Shown here: in pieces, positions 26,977 to 36,043 of the stretch
Layout of the letters: each line of letters begins with the position of its first letter
Position numbering within the stretch: the first letter of the stretch is position 1
NCBI RefSeq assembly: GCF_000429365.1
Contig: NZ_AUBS01000015.1
Location: 1 to 64,000, forward strand
From: Pseudodonghicola xiamenensis DSM 18339
GTDB lineage: Bacteria; Pseudomonadota; Alphaproteobacteria; Rhodobacterales; Rhodobacteraceae
DNA length: 64,000 nucleotides
Direction: 5' to 3'
The notes under the pieces: generated by a model
Told to the model about the DNA's origin: nothing
The model's database searches: none
Seen by the model: the letters and a program-made list of their open reading frames with translations, nothing else
Translations under genes and position numbers: made by a program

Positions 26977-27729
26977 TCAGCCCAGCAGCGCGAGGCCGGG
27001 GAAGGTTTCCAGCAGCCAGTAGGAGAAGGTGGAAAAGCCCCCGGTCAGCATCAACAGGCCGATGGTCCACAACAAGAGCCCCATGATCCGTTCGATCCGT
27101 TCCATGTGGCGTTTCATCCAGCCCATCAGCCCGGTGAGACGTGGCAGGAAAGCCGCGACCAGCAGGAAGGGAATCCCGAGCCCGAGCGCATAGACCGCCA
27201 ACAGCGCCGTGCCCCGCGCGACCGAGGCCTCGGAAGCGGCAAGCGACAGGATGGCGCCCAGCTGCGGGCCAATGCAGGGCGTCCAGCCGAAGGCGAAGGC
27301 GAGCCCCAGCACATAGGCGCCAAGCGCACTGCCGCCGCGATCGCCGACATCGATCCGCGCCTCGCGATCGAGAAAGCCGATGCGGTAAATCCCGATGAAA
27401 TGCGCCCCGAAGATCATCACCAGAATGCCCGCGACCGTGTTGAAGACCGACTGATATTGCAGAAACAGCGTGCCGATCGCCGAGGCGGTGAAACCGAGGA
27501 ACAGAAAGACGGTGGAGAGGCCCAGCACGAAGAACAGCGCCGGCAGCAGCGCCTTGTTGCGCGCCGCCTGCCCCTGGCTCAGTTCGGTGACCGAAACACC
27601 GCTCATATAGGCCAGATAGGGCGGCACGATGGGCAGCACGCAGGGCGATAGAAAGCTGACGATGCCGGCGGCCAGCGCCACGACCATGGCAGGGATCAGC
27701 CCTGCGTCGATGATATCGATTCCGAACAT
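26977..27729 (-). CDS. ccdA: CcdA, thiol-disulfide transporter for cytochrome c biogenesis
   Basis: This 250-residue inner-membrane protein carries electrons from cytoplasmic thioredoxin to periplasmic thiol proteins used in cytochrome c maturation. It has six hydrophobic segments and the two conserved cysteines in FLSPCVLPIVPPYL and FGWTPCIGPQLGA, the DsbD/CcdA pair. ATG at 27729 is chosen because it starts just before the first membrane segment. It fits functionally with ccmE, ccmF and ccmH about 13-17 kb away. Confidence 0.94.
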   Translation of the reverse strand: MFGIDIIDAGLIPAMVVALAAGIVSFLSPCVLPIVPPYLAYMSGVSVTELSQGQAARNKALLPALFFVLGLSTVFLFLGFTASAIGTLFLQYQSVFNTVAGILVMIFGAHFIGIYRIGFLDREARIDVGDRGGSALGAYVLGLAFAFGWTPCIGPQLGAILSLAASEASVARGTALLAVYALGLGIPFLLVAAFLPRLTGLMGWMKRHMERIERIMGLLLWTIGLLMLTGGFSTFSYWLLETFPGLALLG

Positions 27730-27869
27730 GAGCCAGACATAGGCGATCGGGGCGCACCGGTCACGGGGCCTTGGCGTCGCATCGCGCAAATGTCAGAGCC
27801 CGCGCCCGGAGCAGGTGGCCTGGCGCATCGGACATGGACAGGCAGGCCAAGCTGCCCTATCGCTGGGGC

Positions 27870-28121
27870 ATGGATGACGGCAACGCGCAGATCGAGATCG
27901 CCGCGACGGTAGATGCCGTGGGACTGTTATGTCCCCTGCCCGTCCTGCGCGCCCGCAAGCGATTGCAGGCGCTGGCGCCCGGGGCGGTGCTGCGGCTGTT
28001 GGCCAGCGATCCGGCGGCAGTGATCGACGTGCCGCATTTCTGCACCCAATCTGGGCATGAGTTTCTGGGATGCACGGACGATGACGGGCATCAGGCCTAT
28101 CTGATCCGCAAGACGGCCTGA
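27870..28121 (+). CDS. TusA-like sulfurtransferase family protein
   Basis: This 83-residue protein has the TusA/SirA core: VDAVGLLCPLPVLRARKRL with the sulfur-carrying cysteine in CPLPVL, followed by GAVLRLLASDPAAVIDVPHF. TusA-type proteins relay persulfide sulfur, for example to tRNA thiolation or molybdenum cofactor. The start is uncertain; ATG at 27834 would add twelve residues. It diverges from ccdA, which handles thiol redox, so a sulfur or redox link is possible. Confidence 0.85.
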   Translation: MDDGNAQIEIAATVDAVGLLCPLPVLRARKRLQALAPGAVLRLLASDPAAVIDVPHFCTQSGHEFLGCTDDDGHQAYLIRKTA

Positions 28122-28148
28122 GACAGCCCTGCGTGTCGTCCGCGCAAT

Positions 28149-28206
28149 GGGGGCGCTGCCCCCGCTGCCTGCGGCACCTCCCCCGGGATATTTTCAGCCA
28201 GAAAAA
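28149..28206 (+). repeat. Dispersed intergenic element (GGGATATTTT...CCAGAAAAA type)
   Basis: A GC-rich foldback (GGGGGCGCTGCCCCC) is followed by CCCCCGGGATATTTTCAGCCAGAAAAA. The second half recurs on the minus strand at 43825-43852. Elements of this look are scattered between genes in Rhodobacteraceae. Confidence 0.6.
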
Positions 28207-28256
28207 GACCCCAGAGCCATTGATCATGAGCCATTGCGCGGCCGCGGCGCCAAGGA

Positions 28257-28283
28257 AAAGACCCCGGACCTTTCGGTCCGGGG
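28257..28283 (-). terminator. Rho-independent terminator of rne
   Basis: The minus strand reads CCCCGGACCgaaaGGTCCGGGG followed by TCTTTT, a 9-bp perfect stem with a GAAA-type loop, 14 bases after the rne stop. Confidence 0.92.
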
Positions 28284-28296
28284 CCCCAATCCAGGA

Positions 28297-31251
28297 TCAG
28301 TTGCCGCCGAGCGACCACCAACCACGCCGCTTGGGCTTGTCGGACTGGTCCTCCATCGGCTGTTCTTCCGCCAGTTCTTCCGCCGGGGCGGCCTCGGTCG
28401 TTTCCATCATCGGTTCCGCCTCGGGCTCGACTTTCGGCTCGGGCTCGGCTTCCGGCTCGACCGGTTCCGCAGGAGCGAAGCTCTCCTCGGGGGCGGCGGC
28501 GTCCTGCATCAGGATCGCCTCATCCGCCACCGGCTCGGCCGGCTCAACCTCGGGTGCAGCTTCTGGCACAGCTTCAGGCTCGGCGAAGGCGGCAGCCTCT
28601 GCCGGGGCCTCGACGGGGGCCTCTTCCGCGCTTGCGCTGCCGGTTTCCGGGGCCGCGGTCGGGATGACCTCCTCTGTGCCCGCAGTCTCGGAAACAGTCG
28701 TCTCTTCGGCGGCGGCAGCGGGTTCGACCTGAGCAGGTTCGACATCTGCCGGCGCCTCAGCCTCGGTCTCGGCGGGCGCAGCCTCCTCCGCCTTCTTCTT
28801 CGCGCTCGACCGGCTGCGCGACCGCGACCGGCTGCGGCTCGATTTCGGCTTCTCAGCCGCCGGAGCCGCTTCCGCTTCGGCCGCCTCGGTCGCATCCGTC
28901 ACCGGCGCGACCTCCTCGGTCTGCAGGTCGGCAGGGGCCTCAGCAGCGCTGGCGGGCTCTGCCGTCTCGGTTGCCGCCTCGGCACCATTGTCGTCGCTGT
29001 CCCCATCCTGGACCTGATCGGTCTCGGACTTCGCAGAAGACGGCCGCCGACGCCGACGCCGACGCTTGCGCTTGGACTTGCTGCCCTCTTCGCCATCGGT
29101 CGGGGTCGTGGAGGAGATCTCGAGGCTCTCCTCCTCGTCCTCGGCCTCGGCGGCGTCACTGTCGATCTGATCCATCAGCGAGGTATCGACCGACACCACA
29201 GGCGCCACCGGTTCGGGCACCACCCGCGATGCGGTCTTGAACTTCTCGATCGAGAAATCGGGGCTGATCAGATGGCCGTCGCCCTCGATCCGTACCGACA
29301 GGCCATAGCGGGCCTCGATCTGCGCCACATGTTCGCGCTTCTGGTTCATCAGGAAGTTGGCGATGCCCACCGGCACTTTCACCAGCACCTCGCGCGAGCG
29401 ACGGCGCACGCCTTCCTCTTCGATCTGACGCAGGATGTTCAGCGCCAGGTTGTCGTCCGAGCGGATCAGGCCCGTGCCGTGGCAATGCGGGCACGGCTGG
29501 GTCGTGGCCTCGATCATGCCCGGGCGCAGGCGCTGGCGCGACATCTCGAGAAGGCCGAAGCCCGAGATGCGGCCGACCTGGATCCGGGCGCGGTCGGTCT
29601 TGAGCTTGTCCTTCAGCTTCTTCTCGACGGCGGCGTTGTTCTTGCGCTCGTCCATGTCGATGAAGTCGATGACGATCAACCCGGCGAGGTCGCGCAGACG
29701 CAATTGGCGGGCCACCTCCTCGGCGGCCTCCAGGTTGGTCTTGAGCGCGGTCTCCTCGATCGAGCCTTCCTTGGTGGCCCGACCAGAGTTGACGTCGATC
29801 GCCACCAGCGCCTCGGTCACGCCGATCACCAGATAGCCGCCGGATTTCAGCTGCACCACCGGGTTGAACATCGAGCTGAGATAGCTTTCGACCTGATAGC
29901 GGGCGAACAGCGGCATCTGTTCGTTATACTGCTTCACGTTCTTGGCGTGGGACGGCATGATCATCTTCATGAAGTCCTTGGCGATGCGATAGCCGCGGTC
30001 GCCCTCCACCAGAACCTCGTCGATCTCGCGGTTGTAAAGGTCGCGGATCGACCGTTTGATCAGATCGCCTTCCTCGTAGATCTTGACCGGTGCGATGGAT
30101 TGAAGGGTCAGGGCGCGGATCTGTTCCCACAGCCGTTGCAGATATTCGTAATCGCGCTTGATCTCGGCCTTGGTGCGTTTGGCTCCGGCGGTGCGGATGA
30201 TCAGCCCCGCGCCCTTCGGCACGTCGATGTCGGCAGCGATTTCCTTCAGCTTCTTGCGGTCGGTGGCATTGGTAATCTTGCGGCTGATGCCGCCGCCGCG
30301 CGCAGTGTTGGGCATCAGCACGCAATAGCGGCCGGCCAGCGACAGGTAGGTGGTCAGTGCAGCGCCCTTGTTGCCGCGTTCTTCCTTTACGACCTGAACC
30401 AGCAGGATCTGCCGGACCTTGATCACTTCCTGGATTTTATACCGACGCGGGCGCGGTTTGCGCGGCGGGCGGATATCCTCGTGATCGTCGTCATCGGCGA
30501 CGGATTCGATACTGTCGTCCTTCGAGGCAGCATCGGAACGGCCCTTGGCGGTCTCGTTGCCGTCGTCTTCGGCGGTCTCCTCGTCGGCAGGGGTCTCCTC
30601 GACGGGAGACACTTCCGCCGGCGCGTCTTCGGGTGCCCCCGCATCCGCGGCGGTCTCGTCATCGCCGTTGCCGTCCGGTTCCTCGACCGGCGTCTCGGCC
30701 ACCCGCTCCATCGGCGAGCTGCCTTCAAGCGGATCGCTGCCCTCGGGCGAGGCGAAGACCTCTTCCGCACCCTCTTCGGGCTCGGAAAAATCAATCGTCT
30801 CCATGCCGCTGATTTCGGTCTCGACCTCCTTGGTCTCGACCACGTCAGCAGATTTCAGGTCCTCGGCCTTGGTCTTGGACTTCGAGCGGGAGGACTTGCT
30901 CCGGCTCTTCGAGCTCTTGGAGCCCTTCTCATCATCCTCGTCGCGGGCGCGCATCGCATCCGCATAGGCCTGTTCCTCGGCCATCAGAGCTTCGCGGTCG
31001 GCCACCGGGATCTGATAATAGTCCGGATGAATCTCGGAAAAGGCCAAAAAGCCGTGCCGGTTACCGCCATAATCGACGAAAGCCGCCTGCAGCGAAGGTT
31101 CGACCCGCGTTACTTTTGCGAGATAGATGTTGCCGGCGAGCTGCCGCTTGTTTTCGGATTCAAAGTCAAATTCCTCGACCTTGTTGCCGTCGACCACCAC
31201 AACGCGGGTCTCTTCCGCGTGGGTGGCGTCAATGAGCATTTTCTTTGCCAT
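28297..31251 (-). CDS. rne: Ribonuclease E
   Basis: This 984-residue endoribonuclease initiates mRNA decay and processes rRNA and tRNA. Domains: RNase H-like start (1-40), an S1 domain split by a long acidic/Ser-Lys insertion (about 105-271), a 5'-sensor/RNase H part (about 310-450), the DNase I-like catalytic centre with Asp486 (AIDVNSG) and Asp529 (IDFIDMDE), the zinc-link CPHCHGTG (Cys587, Cys590) that joins the tetramer, and an unstructured Glu/Ala/Pro tail (about 690-984) containing basic patches (KRKRRRRRRR) that would bind RNA and degradosome partners. ATG at 31251 (MAKKMLID) has an AAGGA site; the longer open frame upstream is leader. Confidence 0.97.
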   Translation of the reverse strand: MAKKMLIDATHAEETRVVVVDGNKVEEFDFESENKRQLAGNIYLAKVTRVEPSLQAAFVDYGGNRHGFLAFSEIHPDYYQIPVADREALMAEEQAYADAMRARDEDDEKGSKSSKSRSKSSRSKSKTKAEDLKSADVVETKEVETEISGMETIDFSEPEEGAEEVFASPEGSDPLEGSSPMERVAETPVEEPDGNGDDETAADAGAPEDAPAEVSPVEETPADEETAEDDGNETAKGRSDAASKDDSIESVADDDDHEDIRPPRKPRPRRYKIQEVIKVRQILLVQVVKEERGNKGAALTTYLSLAGRYCVLMPNTARGGGISRKITNATDRKKLKEIAADIDVPKGAGLIIRTAGAKRTKAEIKRDYEYLQRLWEQIRALTLQSIAPVKIYEEGDLIKRSIRDLYNREIDEVLVEGDRGYRIAKDFMKMIMPSHAKNVKQYNEQMPLFARYQVESYLSSMFNPVVQLKSGGYLVIGVTEALVAIDVNSGRATKEGSIEETALKTNLEAAEEVARQLRLRDLAGLIVIDFIDMDERKNNAAVEKKLKDKLKTDRARIQVGRISGFGLLEMSRQRLRPGMIEATTQPCPHCHGTGLIRSDDNLALNILRQIEEEGVRRRSREVLVKVPVGIANFLMNQKREHVAQIEARYGLSVRIEGDGHLISPDFSIEKFKTASRVVPEPVAPVVSVDTSLMDQIDSDAAEAEDEEESLEISSTTPTDGEEGSKSKRKRRRRRRRPSSAKSETDQVQDGDSDDNGAEAATETAEPASAAEAPADLQTEEVAPVTDATEAAEAEAAPAAEKPKSSRSRSRSRSRSSAKKKAEEAAPAETEAEAPADVEPAQVEPAAAAEETTVSETAGTEEVIPTAAPETGSASAEEAPVEAPAEAAAFAEPEAVPEAAPEVEPAEPVADEAILMQDAAAPEESFAPAEPVEPEAEPEPKVEPEAEPMMETTEAAPAEELAEEQPMEDQSDKPKRRGWWSLGGN

Positions 31252-31672
31252 ATGTCCTTGTTGCACCAGCCGTCTGGCGCCCGTCCGGGCGGACGCGCGC
31301 ATCTGAGGGGGTGTCTTGTCTGGGCGATGATAGACGGCGCGCGGCCGGGTCCGTCGAACGGCCCCGAAACCTGTCTGTTCCATGCTCGCGCGCGCGTCAT
31401 CGCGGTTCTTCTCCGACAGGTCGGGTGCACCCCGTTCCCTGCCCGTTTTTTCACCCCACCGTGGTCCGGCAAGGGCAATATATTACCCCAGAGGGGCGCT
31501 ATCGGTCTGTCCGGACTTCCGGCTTCTGGCCGGTCAAGACTGGAACAGCGAATCTCTCCAAAACCCGGGCGGCTTAATATGCCTAGGCCCGTTTCCACAC
31601 CATAAGGGGAGCAACCGGGAAAATACAATGGGCTTGTTGCAAGCCAGCCACGGAATTCCCGCCGGCTGACAT
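31252..31672 (-). other. Long rne leader and promoter region
   Basis: About 420 bases lie between the dctD terminator and the rne start with no convincing gene on either strand. RNase E genes are known for long 5' untranslated leaders that let the enzyme control its own mRNA, so most of this stretch is probably leader. A TAATAT segment near 31478-31484 on the minus strand could be a -10 box, but no good -35 is seen. Confidence 0.5.
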
Positions 31673-31703
31673 AAAACGGGCGCGAAAGCCGTTTCCGCGC
31701 CCG
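31673..31703 (-). terminator. Rho-independent terminator of dctBD
   Basis: The minus strand reads CGGGCGCGGaaacggctttCGCGCCCG followed by TTTTA, an 8-bp stem located about 50 bases after the dctD stop. Confidence 0.85.
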
Positions 31704-31755
31704 CCCACCCCGCAGCGTCACAGCGAAAAGCCACGTGCAGCAGGTGATTTGCGGA

Positions 31756-33090
31756 TCAAAGGTAATCCGATCGCTGCAGCCCGTATTTCGCCATTTTTTC
31801 ATTCAGCGTGCGGCGCGGCAGACACAGTTCGTCCATCACCGAGGCGATCGAGCCCTTGTGCCGGCGCATGGTATTGTCGATCAGCATCCGCTCAAATGCT
31901 TCGACATATTCCTTCAGCGGTTTGCCTTCGGTGGTCATCACCGGCTGCATTTCCTCGTGATCGGACATCAAGAGCGACGCAATGGTGCCCGAGCCGCGCC
32001 GCGATTGCAGCACCGCGCGTTCGGCGACATTGATCAGTTGACGCACATTGCCCGGCCAGGGCGCCTGCAACAGCTGAGCCGCCTCCTGGGCGCTGACCTT
32101 GGGGGCATCGCAGCCGTATTCCTCGGAGAACTGTTCGGTCAGACGGGTGAACAGCGTCAGGATATCCTCGCCCCGCTGCCGAAGCGGCGGCACCATGATC
32201 CTGAGCGCCGCCAGCCGGTAGAACAGATCCGGGCGCAGCACGTCCTCGCAGGTCTTGCCGGCCTCCTGAATGTTCGAGATCGCGATGATCCGGGTTTCCG
32301 CCGGGGTGCCCTGTTCGTTGATCGCGCTCAGCAGGCGCGCTTGCAGCGCATCGCTCAGCGCGTCGATGTCCTCCAGCACCAGGGTGCCGCCGCGGGCTTC
32401 CTCGATGGCGGGCAGTTGCGAATCTTCCGGCATCATCGGCCCGAACAGACGTTTCGACAGCGCGTCCTCCTCCAGCGCGGCGCAGGAGACCAGAACGAAT
32501 TTCTTCCCTGCCCGGCTGCCGGCGGCATGCAGCGCATGGGCCACCAGCGTCTTGCCGGTGCCAGTCTCTCCCTCGATCAGCACGTGACCGTCGGCCTGGC
32601 TCAGATCGAGGATATCCTCCTTCAGCCGTTCCATCACCGGTGACGATCCGATCAGCTTCTTCATCAGCTGGGTGCCGTCGCTCAGCTCCTTCCTCAGCGC
32701 GCGGTTGTCCAGCGTCAGCCGGCGGGCGTTGGCGGCGCGTTTGGCCAGTTCCGACATCCGGTCCGGGTTGAACGGCTTTTCCAGAAAGTCGAAAGCGCCG
32801 ATCCGCATCGCCTCGACCGCCATCGGCACATCGCCGTGACCGGTGATCATGATCACCGGCAGGGCGCTGTCGCTGCCCATCAGCTTTTTCAGGAACTGCA
32901 TCCCGTCCATACCCGGCATCTTGATGTCGGAAATCACGATCCCGGGGTAATCCGGCCCCAGCACCTTCAGCGCATCCTCGGCGCGGGCGAAGGTTTCGGT
33001 ATCATATCCCGACAGCGCCAGCCACTGGCTGATCGATTGCCGCATGTCCTGCTCATCGTCCACGATGGCAATTTTCATCGCCTGTGCCAT
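31756..33090 (-). CDS. dctD: DctD-type response regulator lacking the GAFTGA loop
   Basis: This 444-residue regulator has a receiver domain (1-120, phosphoryl site Asp55 in SDIKMPG), an AAA+ central domain (about 145-365) with Walker A GETGTGKT (174-181) and GGTLVLED as Walker B, and a C-terminal Fis-type helix-turn-helix (about 412-440). Family members normally carry GAFTGA between the LFG and GGTL segments to contact sigma-54. Here LFG (215-217) runs into PMMPEDSQLPAIEEARGGTL, with the loop missing. It may therefore not act through sigma-54. It follows dctB by 16 bases and probably controls C4-dicarboxylate or similar TRAP uptake genes located elsewhere. Confidence 0.9.
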   Translation of the reverse strand: MAQAMKIAIVDDEQDMRQSISQWLALSGYDTETFARAEDALKVLGPDYPGIVISDIKMPGMDGMQFLKKLMGSDSALPVIMITGHGDVPMAVEAMRIGAFDFLEKPFNPDRMSELAKRAANARRLTLDNRALRKELSDGTQLMKKLIGSSPVMERLKEDILDLSQADGHVLIEGETGTGKTLVAHALHAAGSRAGKKFVLVSCAALEEDALSKRLFGPMMPEDSQLPAIEEARGGTLVLEDIDALSDALQARLLSAINEQGTPAETRIIAISNIQEAGKTCEDVLRPDLFYRLAALRIMVPPLRQRGEDILTLFTRLTEQFSEEYGCDAPKVSAQEAAQLLQAPWPGNVRQLINVAERAVLQSRRGSGTIASLLMSDHEEMQPVMTTEGKPLKEYVEAFERMLIDNTMRRHKGSIASVMDELCLPRRTLNEKMAKYGLQRSDYL

Positions 33091-33106
33091 AGGTGTTCCT
33101 TTCTTG

Positions 33107-34870
33107 TTATTCCGCCGCCTCGATGCTCTCGTCCAGGATGGGAAGCTGCATCTCGAAGACCGCGCCCCCCTTCTGGCCGTTGCGCGCCGTCAGGCGGCCG
33201 CCGAGATCGTTGACGATCCCCGACGAGATGGCGAGGCCGAGCCCCACCCCGTCGCCGGGCTGTTTGGTGGTGTAGAAGGGCTCGAACAACGCGTCGAAAT
33301 CCTCGATCCCCAAGCCATTGTCGCGCACGGTCAGCGTGGCGGTCTCTCCGGCGGCGAGGATGATCTCGATCTCGGGGTCGTTCACCGACTTGGTAGCATC
33401 GAGCGCATTGCGCAAGAGGTTGATCATCACCTGTTCGATCCGCATCCGGTCGCCCATGACAAGCACCGGCTGTTCGGGCAGGATCTTGGTGATCCTCACA
33501 TGCCGCTGCCTGAGCTGCGGCTCCATCATCGCCAGCGACGACAGCAGCGCGTCGCCCAGATTGACCGGAGACAGGGCCTCGCTGCCCTTGCGGGCATAGG
33601 ATTTGAGCTGCCGGGTGATCGCCCCCATCCGCTCGAGCAGATCGTCGATCCGCCCGAAGCTGGACAGTGCCTCCTCCGGTCGGTTCCGACGCAGCAGCAA
33701 ACGCGCCCCAGCCAGATAGGTCTTCATCGCCGCCAGCGGCTGGTTCAGTTCATGGCTGACGGCGGCCGACATCTCGCCCAGAGCGGCGAGTTTCGAACTT
33801 TGCGCCAGCGTCTGTTCGGCAACGGCAAGGTTTTCCTGCACCCGTTCGCGCTCGGCGATTTCCCGCTGCAGCCGCAAATTCAATGCGCGAAGCTCTGCCG
33901 ACTCGCGCTGGAACAGCGCCATCCTCAGCGCCGTCTTACGGCTGAGCACATAGAAGGCGGCGGCCAGCAGGATGGCGAATCCCATGATCTCCAGCGCCAG
34001 CACCGCATTCACCTTCTCCCGGATCGAGGTATAGGTGGTGAAAGAGGCGATACGCCAGCCGCGGAACGGGATGCGGGTTTCCATCCGCATCACCGCCTCG
34101 CCCTGAAGATAGGCGTCAATCGGCAAGGCGGTCCAATCGGCCGTCATCCGGATGGCGCGCTGGATCGCGCCCTGCGGCGTCTGCCGCTGCAGCGCTTCCT
34201 CCTCGCTCAGCCCGCGCCAGCGCGGCTCGGTGGCCAGCACGATGGCGCCAGAGCTGTCGCTGACCAGAACCGCATCGGAAATTCCCGCCCAGGCGCGTTC
34301 GAATTTGGCCAGATCGACCTCGACGACGATCACGCCCAGAATGCCGGCGCTGTCGGAAATCCGCCGCGAATAGGTAAAGGCGTAGCCCCCGGTTTCGCGC
34401 GGGATCACTGAAAAAACGGTGGCATTGGCGCGGATGGCGTCTACGAAATAGGCCTCTTGCCGGCGCAACTGGCCCAAACGGTTGCGGTCGGTCGCGGCCA
34501 CCACTCGCCCGTCCTGATCCAGCAGCAACAGAGAGGCCGCCCCGATCTCCTCCACGAAGGAGATCAGCCGCTGGGTCGAATGGCTGTAGTCCTTGGATTG
34601 CAGTGCGGCGATCAGCGTCGGGTCGCGCGACAGCAATTGCGGCACGATGGCATTACGGCGCAACTCGCTCAGCAGGTTGCCACTGTAGAGCGCCAACCGC
34701 AGTTCGGCCCGATAGCGGGTACTTTCGGTGAACCGGTCGGTCAGCAGCCGGTTCGTCGTCCAAATCGTCGCGATGGCCGCCGTCAGCAACACCAGCAGCG
34801 CCACGCGCACCCGCCAGCTTATGGCGGTTGCACGGGGCCGTTTGGGGCGCGGTTGATCGGTCGTGGTCAT
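33107..34870 (-). CDS. dctB: DctB-type sensor histidine kinase
   Basis: This 587-residue membrane kinase has an N-terminal hydrophobic segment (about 21-42), a periplasmic double-Cache/PAS-like sensor (about 45-290, with LLLLDQDGRVVAAT and AGILGVIVVEVDLAKF), a second membrane segment (about 295-315), a coiled coil, the H-box AAVSHELNQPLAAMKTYL, and the N, G1 and G2 boxes (MINLLRNALDA, VRDNGLGI, GVGLGLAIS). DctB senses C4-dicarboxylates such as succinate or malate in relatives. It is the first gene of the pair and its product should phosphorylate the adjacent DctD. Confidence 0.93.
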   Translation of the reverse strand: MTTTDQPRPKRPRATAISWRVRVALLVLLTAAIATIWTTNRLLTDRFTESTRYRAELRLALYSGNLLSELRRNAIVPQLLSRDPTLIAALQSKDYSHSTQRLISFVEEIGAASLLLLDQDGRVVAATDRNRLGQLRRQEAYFVDAIRANATVFSVIPRETGGYAFTYSRRISDSAGILGVIVVEVDLAKFERAWAGISDAVLVSDSSGAIVLATEPRWRGLSEEEALQRQTPQGAIQRAIRMTADWTALPIDAYLQGEAVMRMETRIPFRGWRIASFTTYTSIREKVNAVLALEIMGFAILLAAAFYVLSRKTALRMALFQRESAELRALNLRLQREIAERERVQENLAVAEQTLAQSSKLAALGEMSAAVSHELNQPLAAMKTYLAGARLLLRRNRPEEALSSFGRIDDLLERMGAITRQLKSYARKGSEALSPVNLGDALLSSLAMMEPQLRQRHVRITKILPEQPVLVMGDRMRIEQVMINLLRNALDATKSVNDPEIEIILAAGETATLTVRDNGLGIEDFDALFEPFYTTKQPGDGVGLGLAISSGIVNDLGGRLTARNGQKGGAVFEMQLPILDESIEAAE

Positions 34871-34906
34871 GCGGGGAAATTAATGCCCCGCCGCCGCAGG
34901 CTCAAG

Positions 34907-35575
34907 TCACGCCGGAGTCAGAACCCCGGACAATGCGCGGAAGAGCGCCGTCCCGTCGCTGCCGCCATGGCCGGTATCGCAGGCGCGCTCGGGGTGCGGC
35001 ATCATTCCCAGCACCCGGCGGTTCTCGGACAGGATCCCAGCGATATCCCCGGCGGACCCGTTCGGATTCTCGGTATAGGTGAAGGCGATCCGGTCCTGAT
35101 CCTCAAGCGCCTTGAGCGTGTCGGCATCAGCGAAATAATTTCCGTCGTGATGGGCGACGGGGATCGAGATCTCCTGCCCCGCCTCATAACCGCCGGTGAA
35201 GGCGCTGTCGGTGGTGGTGACCTTCAGACCGCAGGGCTTGCTGATGAACTTCAACCCGGCATTGCGCAGCAGTGCGCCGGGCAGCACCCCGGTTTCGGTA
35301 AGAATCTGAAAACCGTTGCAGATACCCAGGACATAGCCGCCGCGTTCCGCATGGGCGATCATCGCCGCGGTGATGTGCGATTGCGCCGCGATGGCACCGC
35401 AGCGCAGATAATCGCCGAAGGAAAATCCGCCGGGCACGCCGACGATATCGACGCCGGACGGCAGATCGCTGTCCTTGTGCCAGACCATTGTCACATCGAA
35501 ACCGGCCTGTTCGAAGGCAACGGCCAGATCGCGGTCGGCGTTAGACCCGGGAAAGGTGATGACGGCTGCACGCAT
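34907..35575 (-). CDS. purQ: FGAM synthase, glutaminase subunit PurQ
   Basis: This 222-residue subunit releases ammonia from glutamine for phosphoribosylformylglycinamidine synthase, step 4 of purine synthesis. It is a class I glutamine amidotransferase: nucleophile Cys in VLGICNGFQ, catalytic His in MMPHPERA. It begins with PGSNADRD, typical of PurQ. It works with PurS (encoded just upstream) and PurL (encoded at 52010). The gap to purS is 141 bases and holds a GC-rich hairpin without a T run (35612-35641), perhaps an mRNA-stabilising stem. Confidence 0.96.
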   Translation of the reverse strand: MRAAVITFPGSNADRDLAVAFEQAGFDVTMVWHKDSDLPSGVDIVGVPGGFSFGDYLRCGAIAAQSHITAAMIAHAERGGYVLGICNGFQILTETGVLPGALLRNAGLKFISKPCGLKVTTTDSAFTGGYEAGQEISIPVAHHDGNYFADADTLKALEDQDRIAFTYTENPNGSAGDIAGILSENRRVLGMMPHPERACDTGHGGSDGTALFRALSGVLTPA

Positions 35576-35716
35576 GGCTGGGCTCCTTCAGCTCGCATAC
35601 TCTAATGACACCGCGCCGCCCGGCAAAACGACCGGCGGCGCGAGGAGGTTCTGTTCAGACACAGGCCCCAGACGGAACGAGATGAGTCCGGGCCGCGACC
35701 AGCGCGGCCAGCGGTC

Positions 35717-35947
35717 TCAGCCCAGCTCGATCTCGTAGCTTTCGATCACCGTATTGGCGAGAAGCTTCTCGCACATCTCGGCAACCTGGTCCTTGGTGGT
35801 GCCCTCGGCCAGGTCCAGGTCGATCACCTTGCCCTGCCGCACGCCTTCGACGCTGTCGAATCCCATGGCGCCGAGTGCGTGGCGCACCGCTTCGCCCTGC
35901 GGATCGAGCACCCCGTTCTTCAGCATCACATGCACACGTGCTTTCAT
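35717..35947 (-). CDS. purS: FGAM synthase subunit PurS
   Basis: This 76-residue protein bridges PurL and PurQ and helps channel ammonia. The sequence follows the PurS family closely: KARVHVMLKNGVLDPQGEAV, DSVEGVRQGKVIDLDL, ending NTVIESYEIELG. ATG at 35947 (MKARV) gives the standard length. It lies between purC and purQ in the usual purC-purS-purQ order. Confidence 0.96.
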   Translation of the reverse strand: MKARVHVMLKNGVLDPQGEAVRHALGAMGFDSVEGVRQGKVIDLDLAEGTTKDQVAEMCEKLLANTVIESYEIELG

Positions 35948-36043
35948 CCCTGCACCCCGGTCAGTTTCAGCACAGCCCCGTCGGACCGTGTCTTCGGTCA
36001 AATATTCAGTCCGCCACGCCCGGCTCCGGGCGCGGCGTCCGGC

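Noticed and set aside
28147..31605. Very long plus-strand open frame of 1152 codons opposite rne
   Set aside because: It mirrors the rne codons on the other strand, has Arg/Gly/Leu-biased low-complexity content, no family motif and no ribosome site. rne is certain on the minus strand.
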